From Capsicum annuum (lineage: Eukaryota > Streptophyta > Magnoliopsida > Solanales > Solanaceae): a stretch of DNA of 64,000 nucleotides. A model generated the notes under the pieces. The model did not search any database. It was given only the letters and a program-made list of their open reading frames with translations, and was not told where the DNA came from. Location: positions 120,369,509 to 120,433,508 of the forward strand of contig NC_061116.1 of the NCBI RefSeq assembly GCF_002878395.1, written 5' to 3'. This document shows, one piece after another, positions 56,155 through 64,000 of the stretch; positions within the stretch are counted from its first letter, which is position 1; each line of letters begins with the position of its first letter. A program made the translations under genes and the position numbers.

Positions 56155-56785
56155 TGGAGGTTATTTTTTGACGGAGCGGTCAACTTCAAAGGTTTAGGAA
56201 TTGGAGCAGTTTTGGTGTCAGAAACGGGCCAACATTATTCGGTAACTGCTAAGTTACATTTTCCATGCACCAACAACATAGCTGAATATGAAGCTTGCAT
56301 CCTTGTGCTCAAATTAGCACTTGATATGGGTGTTCGTAAATTGCTAGCCATCGGAGATTCAGATTTGCTGATTCACCAGGCACGGGGAGAATGGGTGGCA
56401 AAAAACTCCAAGATTACTCCTTATGTGGAGCTGGTCCAAGAATTATACGGATGATTCTAGGATGTTGATTTTAGACATATCCCACGGACACAAAACGAGT
56501 TTGCTGATGCTTTGGCCATGATATCTTCCATGATTCAGCACCCGGATCAGAGTTACATCGATCCTTTGGAAATAAGCCTGAAGGAGCAACCCGCGTATTG
56601 CATACATGTGGAAGAGGAGCCTGATGGAAGGCCTTGGTACTATGGCATTAAGAGGTATTTAGAATCTGGAATATATCCTGAAGAGGCTAGTCACAACCAA
56701 AAGAAGACAATCCAGCGTTTGGCAAAGAATTACTTTCCAAGTGGAGAATTCTTGTTAGGAGGACTCCTGATTTGGGATTCCTAAG
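56155..56785 (+). pseudogene. Second (archaeal-type) RNase H and linker
   Basis: WRLFFDGAVNFKGLGIGAVLVS opens a second RNase H fold. NNIAEYEACILVLKLALDMG and AIGDSDLLIHQARGEW (56265-56400) give the Glu and second Asp blocks; HIPRTQNEFADALA (56478-56515) gives the last. Its presence besides the Ty3-type domain is the mark of the Tat lineage. Two stops (56452 and 56458) interrupt it. The linker (PWYYGIKRYLESGIYPEEAS) leads to integrase. Confidence 0.88.
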
Positions 56786-57862
56786 ATCCGTCGATGCGGC
56801 GGAAGCCAATAAGTTGATAAACGAGGTACATGCTGGAGTTTGTGGGTCCCATATGAATGGGTTTGTCCTTGCCAGAAAGATCCTGAGACCCGGTTACTTC
56901 TGGATGACTATGGAAAATGATTGTAGTAAGTTTGTGCAGAGATGTCCAAAATGTCAAATACACGGAGATCTGATTTGAATGCCTCCACACGAGCTTCACG
57001 CAATGAATTCTCCTTGGCCTTTCGTAGCTTGGGGCATGGATGTTATCGGACTAATAGAGCCATCGGCATTGAATGGACATAGATTTATTTTAGTCGCCAT
57101 CGATTATTTCACTAAGTGGGTTGAAGATGCTTCATACAGAGCCGTCACTAAGAAAGTGGTTGCAGATTTTGTCAGGAATAACTTGATTTGTCGATTTGGA
57201 GTGCCGAAATCGATTATTACTGATAATGGGGCAAACCTAAACAGTCACATGATGAAAGAAATTTATGATCAGTTCAAGATTGTGCATGGCAACTCGACAG
57301 CATACCGTCCCCAAATGAATGGAGCCATAGAAGCTGCTAACAAGAATATCAAGAAGATCTTGAGAAAGATAGTCGAAAATGATAGATCATGGCACGAGAT
57401 GCTACCTTACGCCTTGCTAGGGTATCGAACAACAGTTCAAACCTCCACAGGAGCAACTCCCTATTTACTAGTTTACGGGAATAAAGCTGTGATACGCTGA
57501 GGTCAAAATACCTTCCCTAAGGATTATTCAGGAAGCTGGACTGAGTAACGAAGAATGGGTCCATGCTCGCTATGAACAATTCATGTTAATTGATGAAAAG
57601 AGAATGGCCGCTGTATGCCATGGTCAGCTGTATCAACACAGGATAGTTCATGCCTTTAACAAGAAGGTAAGAACTCGAGCATTTGAAGTGGGGCAACTGG
57701 TTCTCAAACTAATATTCCCTCACCAAGAGGAGTACAAGGGCAAGTTCGCTCCAAACTGGCAAGGGCTATACATAGTTCGTAAGGTGCTATCTGAAGGAGC
57801 TCTGATTTTTTTTGAGATGGATGGCATAGAGACTGGACCAAACCAATCAATTTTGATATGGT
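56772..57862 (+). pseudogene. Integrase, broken
   Basis: The zinc-binding HHCC part reads EVHAGVCGSHMNGFVLARKI..CSKFVQRCPKC (56825-56960). After one stop, the core (56979-57500) keeps all three catalytic residues: GMDVIG (first Asp), SIITDNGANLN (second Asp) and MNGAIEAANKNIKKIL (Glu). A frame change near 57500 separates it from the C-terminal part (57583-57864) with EVGQLVLKLI and KFAPNWQGLYIVRKVLSEGAL. It would insert the DNA copy into the chromosome. Confidence 0.9.
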
Positions 57863-57979
57863 AAAGAGATATTATGTTTGAATGACGTTCTAGTTTTTGT
57901 GTTTTCTTAGTTTGTTTGTAATCACCTTTGTAATAATGTTGTTTGCTAGTATGTAACAGCCTAGAATCCTTTCTCTTTA

Positions 57980-58250
57980 TACACGAACTACGTTTGACCT
58001 GAATTCCCAAGAAAGGGATACTTAGGCAGCCTATGTCGGCTTTGGTCAACCTCTTAGGAAAATTTATCCTTTCTCCCTATGTATGAACTACGTGATGACC
58101 TGAATTCCCAATAAAAGGGATACGTAGGCGGCCTATGTCGGCTTTGGTCAACCCATTGATTTCTTTTGTATATCCTTAGCATATCTTGAACTACGTTTGA
58201 CTGGATTCCTGCTTCAACGGGATACGTAGACGCCCCAATGGCTCAGTCAT
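57980..58250. repeat. Tandem GAACTACGT/GGGATACGTAGGC units
   Basis: Three units of about 100 bp start gaactacgt at about 57984, 58084 and 58188. Each continues gacctgaattcc, gggatac.tagg, and (first two) cctatgtcggctttggtcaacc. Each unit has an inner partial inversion between CTACGT and ACGTAG. Confidence 0.88.
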
Positions 58251-59281
58251 ATAACCCAAGAAAAGGAAAACTGGGGCAGAATTTTCGAGAAGGAATCTAA
58301 AAAATTCACAAGAGAAGATCGACATCCAACAAAGAGAATGAAGATCAACAGACTTCAAATCTGGTCAGATTGGTATTATCTCAAACAAGTTTAAACTGGG
58401 GCAGAAATTTTGAGGAAGACCTCAAAATTTCCACCAAATGTCGAAACATATTCCAAATTCCCCAGCACCAGAGGTTATACTTTGGAAACCACCAACTGTA
58501 ACAAAGTCTGGGTAGACTCAATTTTTGGATATGATAAAGCTACTTGAAGAAACCCTCAAATAATAATCCTGACTTTTGGAAACCATCCATTGGATATAGT
58601 CAGAACCGCGAGAAAGACGTTCATTGAGCTAGTAAATGACATGACTGGCAGAAATTTCCTAAAATTTTACATAAGTTTTCAAAATTATTTTCAAAAATTT
58701 AAGACTATTTTCATTCACTTACTTAGTACTTGCCTGGACATCATTTGGGATAGAGTGTCAGGGTGGAGGTCTCAATATGATGGAATGCCCAAGAGATGGC
58801 AAGGAGCAAATCAAGGATCGAAGAAGGTCAACATAGAGTAATTTCATTCAAGTAATCATTTTTCTGTGGATGCAGGGATCAATACGCAAAATGAGAGTCT
58901 CTTTCAAAAATATCCGAGAAAATTGGGAGCCACAACAGATTATTAATGCCCAAGAACGGTATTTTAGGGAAGCCCTAAAAATGGGTTTAATGCCCATTTA
59001 TTGAGGACCTTTTGATTTGTCCATCTCATTTCTTGAGATCGTAGGCGATAAATAAAAGCACTTTGTCTTCTTTACACGTATCGTATTTAGAAGTTTCCTA
59101 AAAATAGTCTCTAGTAAAAATGACTTTGTGTTTACTAATCGTCTACCTTGAGTACAGGTACATGTAGAAAGTAGGACACTGATAAATGAAGCCAGGTAAA
59201 GTCATTTTATCACTGTTACAACGGCCATTGCATATCATTGCTGCAAAGGCCATCACATATCATTACTGCAAAGGCTAGTAC

Positions 59282-59886
59282 ATATCTGTTGATGCGCTAG
59301 ACACAACGTTGGCATTGAGGATATTATCATCATGCAATATTTGTCGATGCGCTAGACACAATGCTGGCGTAGAGGATATTATCAGCATCCAATATATCTG
59401 TAGACACGCTAGACACAACGCTGGCGTCGAGGATATTTTCAGCATTTAATATCTATTGACGGGCTAGACATAATACTGGCATCGAGGATATCATCAGCAT
59501 TCGTTTGTTGATGTGCTAGACATAATGCTGGCATCAAGGATATCATCATCATTCAATATCTGACGACACGCTAGACACAACGCTGGCATAGAGGATATCA
59601 TCAGCATTCAATATCTGTCGACATGCTAGACACAATGCTGGCGTAGAGGGTATCATCAACATCTAATATATCTGTCGACATGCTAGACACAATGCTGGCA
59701 TCGAGGATATCATCAGTATTCAACATCTGTTGACGCGCTAGACACAACGCTGGCATCGAGGATATCATCAGTATTCAATATATCTGTCGACACGCTATAC
59801 ACAATGCTGGCATCGAGGTTATCATCATCATTCAATATATCTGTTAACATGCAAGACACAATGCTGGTGTCGAGGATATCATCATC
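59282..59886. repeat. Minisatellite, about 11 copies of a 55-62-bp unit
   Basis: The unit is atatctgt.gac.cgctagacac, aatgctggc.tcgaggatatcatcagcat, tcaat. About eleven copies run from 59282 to 59886, with units varying between 54 and 62 bp. A shorter two-copy repeat, catatcatt.ctgcaaaggc, precedes it at 59229-59280. Confidence 0.92.
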
Positions 59887-59949
59887 TTTTCATGAATCAA
59901 CATCTCAATACATTAAGAGCACACGATTTGGAGGGACTCCTTCAGGTTG

Positions 59950-60500
59950 CTATCTAAGGATGAATGATATATAAGATTTCCTAGCAATTGACAATTTGAA
60001 GGTCATCTATAAGTCATATTATTTGAAATAGGATAATGTGCAAGATCACCTATGAGTTGATAGCCTGTAGGTCATCCGTAAGCCACAGTAACATCCTAAC
60101 CAGATAGCGTACAAGATCGCCCAAAAGTTGATAGTTCAAAGGTTATCTGTAAGTCGCAACTAAATCCTTATCGGAGGATATACAAGATTGTCAAATTAAG
60201 ACGTCCAAGGGTTCTCTATAAGCTGTGTAATATCCAAGATCGATTATGTGCAGGATTACTCAAAGACGATCAATTTAAGGGATTATCTATAAGTCATATT
60301 GTATCCAAGGTCGGATGATGTGCAGGAACACCTGAAAGCTAGTGATTGGAGGGATATCTGTAAGTCATCTCTTATCCAAAGTCGGATGATGTGCAGGATT
60401 ACCTAAAAGCTAGAAATTTAAAGGATATCTGTAAGTCGCCTCATATCCAACATCAAATAATGCGCAAGATCATCTAAAGATTGACAATTTAGGAAAAATT
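59950..60500. repeat. Second minisatellite, about eight to nine diverged copies
   Basis: Units of about 60 bp contain caagatcacctaaaagttga, ag.ttatctgtaagtc and tatccaaggtcgga.gatgtg in fixed order (for example at 60042, 60110, 60250, 60320 and 60385). They are more diverged than the array before it. Confidence 0.85.
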
Positions 60501-61521
60501 TATTAATCGATCATCGGCTACAACCGGAGAGGTTATCATGCCACATACAACAAGTGATATAGGTACAATAAAGGATGACTTCGCTTTTCAGGACACAACT
60601 CACGTGGAGATATGGTAAAGACTACATACCTCTTTTGTGAATTATGTTTAGTACTAACACTTTTTGCTTGAAGCATTGTTGAGAGAATTTGAGAGGATGA
60701 AAATCTCAAATAAAAACCGCAGGTGCGGATGAATTTAGGTAGGACGCAACACAATGTGGAACTCTTTCTTAGCAGTAAAATGGGACATAGTCTAAAGAGA
60801 GACGTCAAACTCTTTGGACGTAAGCTAAAGGATGATCACCACCACCATCCAACCACACCCCTGTTAGAAGACATGTGGGTATTTCAGGATATTTTGGTTT
60901 CAGCTTCACCTTTGGAATATTTTTAAACTCATGTCGAGGGTAACCTTTTTTTTTTTTTTCAAATTCGGGTGGCAACACACTTAGAGTTTTGAAAATTATG
61001 TCCAGGTAAGTTCTTGACTATGGATGTGAAGGATCCCACATTCATGGTTAAGAGGTTACAAGCCTCTTTTCTACAACTCGATCAACTTGTCACTCATTTC
61101 AAGCCAAAGATGGTCTGAAATAAAAGACTATCTTTTCTACCGATTGAGTCGAACTACAAGCAGTCTGATTCCCTGAAATCTTAGGGATATGTAGGCTAGG
61201 ATCTATGTAGAAAACTTGACTGCATTCCAACCTCCCCCCTAATCCCTTTATTTCCCAGTTTCTCAGTTTTATCAAACACTCTAAAATTGCGATAACTTGT
61301 GAATTTTTTGAAAATCGTGCTTTAAATCAAGCTCTATGAACTACAAGTGACCTGAATTCTCATGTAACCTGAGATATGTAGGAAACCTAATGCCGAGGTC
61401 CGGCCATGACTCTATGAAACTCGTGCGAAAACCAACCTCTTTCAGATTCGAATCTATGATCAGACAAAAATTAGGAACGTCAACCTTCCTTTGCCCAGGG
61501 TTACTTACATCCACCCTACCC

Positions 61522-61537
61522 AAAGGGAGGGGGCAGC
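61522..61537 (+). other. Polypurine tract of the giant element
   Basis: AAAGGGAGGGGGCAGC ends exactly at the start of the 3' LTR (TGTTGACA). It is the priming site for second-strand synthesis. Confidence 0.85.
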
Positions 61538-64000
61538 TGTTGACATCTAATTTTTTTTCTCTACGACTAAATTTAATCCTGAGTTTCTTCAGTTTTTAAT
61601 AAACCAAAATAATTATTTCATCCAAATAAAAAAAAACTTAAAATATTTTTCGTACGTGATTTTGTCATTTTAAGTAGTGATTATATACTATCGTGTTCAG
61701 TTATACGAGATTATATAATTTGTTACTTAAATATTTATTTTACAAAATATCAGATTTAATTAAGGCTTATCTTGAAAATAAATTCAAATGATTAAAATCT
61801 TAATTTAAATATAATTTATTCACAAAAATAATTTATTTGGATGAATATGCATTCATTTTATTAAATCAAGAAGCTCAGGATTAAAAAAAAAGGTATTAAT
61901 TCTTATCGAATTTTAATTTAATTTATCCAATATATTAGATTTGACCATAATTGAAAATTGATCATAATTGCAATGCAATTCGTCAATTAATTTTTAATTT
62001 GGTCAAAATAAATAAATATGGCTAAATTTTAAATTCCAATTGGGGTTATATTTTAAATAACCCCAAAATTCTCAAGAACTCTCATAACTTTTACCCAATT
62101 CTCACCAAAAAATAAATTCAAATTGTACTATTCCCTCCAACTTTGTCCTTTTCCAATTTTGAAATTTAAAGATTGTACTACATTGTACTATTCCCCCTAC
62201 ATTATCTTCCACCTCACCTTATCTTTAGTTTTTATATTCCAGAAACCCCTTTAAATGCTTTTTCTCCCACATTGGTAGATGACAAGAAATAAATCTCTAT
62301 CCTTTTTTATAAATACTTTTCTCCCACATTGGTGGAAAAGGAAAAAAAAACACCCCATTCTCTCCTATAAATATTACCACTACTTTGGTAAAGAGAGGAG
62401 GGAAAAGGAAGAAAAAAAAAAGAGGTTAGAAAGGTGAAAAAATCCTTTTGAGCAAAATAATTATTTTTATTTAGTAAAATTTTTTGTTTCATAGAGTTGG
62501 TCGGCTAATCAAAATTTTTGAGTTGCCGACGACGTTTTTCGGTGGTAGTTGATTCCGACGAAGCTCGTAGTCTCGTTTTGCTGCCCACCAAAAGGTAAAC
62601 ACAACTTTTTTTTTTATTTTAGTTTTTATTATTGTTTTCTTCTTTATCTTTTTTCTTCTTCGTAGTTCGTAGATATAATTTTGTTTGCTGGGATTGTTTG
62701 CTGTAGATGGCCTTGAAGGCCCTAGGATGTTGTGGTATCGATATTCTAATTATTTTCATGTTCATAATATAAAAATGAGCTAGCAATAGTTGTATGTTCC
62801 TTTTTTGACATTATTCTTTGATTATTTTGGATAAAGTTTCAATCTTTGCTTAAAAGATGTATTTATGCTTTGTTTAAACTCATTGTTGTTGAATATATTT
62901 GTTTTTAGTACGTAAAGTTATTTTTTTTATTTTAAAGGAATAGTTAATGTTGAATGTTTTGCCTTTTTGCCTTATTCTTTGATTATTTTGGATAAAGTTT
63001 AGATCTTTGTTTGAAAAATATAATTATGTCTTGTTGAAACTCATTGTTGTTGAATATGTTTATTTTTAGCATGTAAAGTTATTTTCTTTTTGTTGAAATG
63101 AATAGTTAATATTGATTGTTTTGCGTTTTGACCTTATTCTTCGATTATTTTGGATAAAGTTTAGATCTTTACTTGAAAAGACATACCCATGTCTTGTTTA
63201 AAATCATTGTTGGTAGATATATTTGTTTTTAGCATGTAAAGTTGTTTCCTTTATGTTGAAAAGAATTGATAATATTGGTTGTTTCTCTTTTTTTTACTTT
63301 ATTCTTTGATTATTTTGGATAAAGTTTAGATCTTTACTTGAAAAATAATACCCATGTCTTGTTTAAACTTATTGTTGGTAGATATGTTTTTTTTAGCATG
63401 TAAAGTTGTTTATTTTATGTTGGAAAAATAGTTATTATTATTTCTTGCGCCTTAATAAAAATAGTAATTAGTTAAGTCAAGAATTTGTCATTTGCTTCCT
63501 AATTATTTTAATGGATTTCAAAACCCTCATATAAGATATGAAGTGTTAGCTTTATTTTTCATCCAAGATGTTTATTCCTTTTTTTTCGCATGTTGTCTTT
63601 TCAAAATGATAAGAAAGTTCGAACTTTCGCGGCTAAAAAAAAATTATTTGGATATTTTTGATTTATGCATAGTATGATTGTGAAACAATATTTCACTTTT
63701 AGAAATGCTAAACTTTTATTCTTATTTTCTTACTCCGGATTGTTATATGTGCTCTTTGTGTGTGTAAAGACTTGATTCATGTCTCTCTTTTATTCATAAT
63801 ATCAAAAGAGAATCAATGATGTCTTAGAAGTATAAACCATAGGTCGTTACGCGTTTTTTGGTAAAATGTTGATTGTGATTTAGATGTATGAATTTTCGTT
63901 AATGTCGCCTTAATTGAGATTTAGGATTCTCTTGCTTGAAAATTTAAACTTTATTTTCTTTTGTTATATGGATTAGTATCTATGTTTGTTCAATTTTATA
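61538..64000 (+). repeat. 3' LTR of the giant element, cut by the window end
   Basis: Matches 44623 to about 47085 of the 5' LTR in order, including the TCCCACATTGG/TATA module (second TATA at 62365-62373) and the tandem units (62810-63440). The short open frames in it are not genes. Confidence 0.93.

Larger units (their letters stand above)
57865..61537 (+). other. Long 3' region of the giant element, repeat-rich
   Basis: 3.7 kb without genes. In order it holds three tandem GAACTACGT units (57980-58240), aactggggcagaa.ttt reiterations (58268 and 58390), a 55-60-bp minisatellite (59282-59886), a second roughly 60-bp array (59950-60500), and two more GAACTACAAG units near 61150 and 61336. The polypurine tract AAAGGGAGGGGGCAGC (61522-61537) abuts the 3' LTR. 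Confidence 0.75.
44623..64000 (+). mobile_element. Giant Tat/Ogre-type Gypsy retrotransposon (3' end outside window)
   Basis: Two long direct repeats start TGTTGACA(C/T)CTAATTTTT at 44623 and 61538. The internal region is about 13.4 kb. The order of domains (DUF7745-like ORF, gag, protease, G-patch-like, RT, RNase H, second RNase H, integrase) with a long 3' region is that of the Tat branch. The dual RNase H is diagnostic. The left target site is probably AGTAC (44618-44622); the right one is outside the window. Numerous frameshifts mean it cannot encode its proteins as it stands. Confidence 0.92.

Noticed and set aside
59282..59886. Regular repeats with variable pieces, superficially CRISPR-like
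   Set aside because: The whole 55-62-bp unit is repeated, with no unique spacers, and it lies in the 3' region of a plant retrotransposon.
57865..61537. Possible env gene after integrase in the giant element
   Set aside because: No open frame beyond about 90 codons, no membrane segment or signal, and the region is made of tandem repeats.

Overview
This window is nuclear DNA of a flowering plant, most likely a Solanaceae genome such as Capsicum, Solanum or Nicotiana. The evidence is the set of repeat families: RTE-clade LINEs with (GTT)n tails, hAT MITEs ending TAGGGGTGTGCA or CAGGGGCGGAGC, and Tat-lineage Gypsy elements carrying a DUF7745-type ORF. The genus is inference. The window is almost entirely nested, decayed transposable elements. 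Only one host gene looks intact.

Layout. 1-3201: two diverged minus-strand LTRs with their internal region lost. 3202-11250: old Helitron-type debris (a PIF1-like helicase remnant, and an RPA-like pseudogene with visible introns), a hAT MITE and a foldback element. 11357-29076: an AT-rich TIR element invaded in turn by a non-autonomous Athila/Tat-like LTR element (11618-23073, TSD GTGTA; gag and protease plus an extra ORF, no reverse transcriptase or integrase), an RTE LINE (minus strand, about 23617-27467) and a MULE-like element (27801-28866). The 5' LTR of the Athila/Tat-like element carries its own 1.4-kb MULE-like insertion with a 9-bp TSD.

30327-37905 (minus strand): an intact three-exon FAM136A-like (DUF842) gene of 148 codons. 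Its second intron is 6.9 kb and holds LINE tails and a 0.8-kb inverted repeat, whose right arm alone was later hit by a Copia-type solo LTR and a hAT MITE. Just upstream of the gene is a TIR element built around an array of about 370-385-bp tandem repeats, broken by a 100-N assembly gap. 40474-44622: an L1-type LINE fragment, and an LTR-like remnant hosting two nested hAT MITEs with clean 8-bp TSDs.

44623-64000: a giant Tat/Ogre-type Gypsy element (LTR about 3.5 kb, internal region about 13.4 kb, 3' LTR cut by the window end). Its order is DUF7745-like ORF, gag, protease, G-patch-like segment, RT, RNase H, second RNase H, integrase, then a 3.6-kb repeat-rich 3' region. Frameshifts and stops make it non-functional as a coding unit.

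The genes do not form a pathway. The FAM136A-like gene is the only host function, and its expression must cope with a repeat-loaded intron and a repeat-occupied promoter. No clearly new biological system was found. The best leads are the gag-protease-plus-extra-ORF element with its GATAAG-type repeats, the duplicated snRNA-promoter-like module in the giant LTR, and the intronic inverted repeat.
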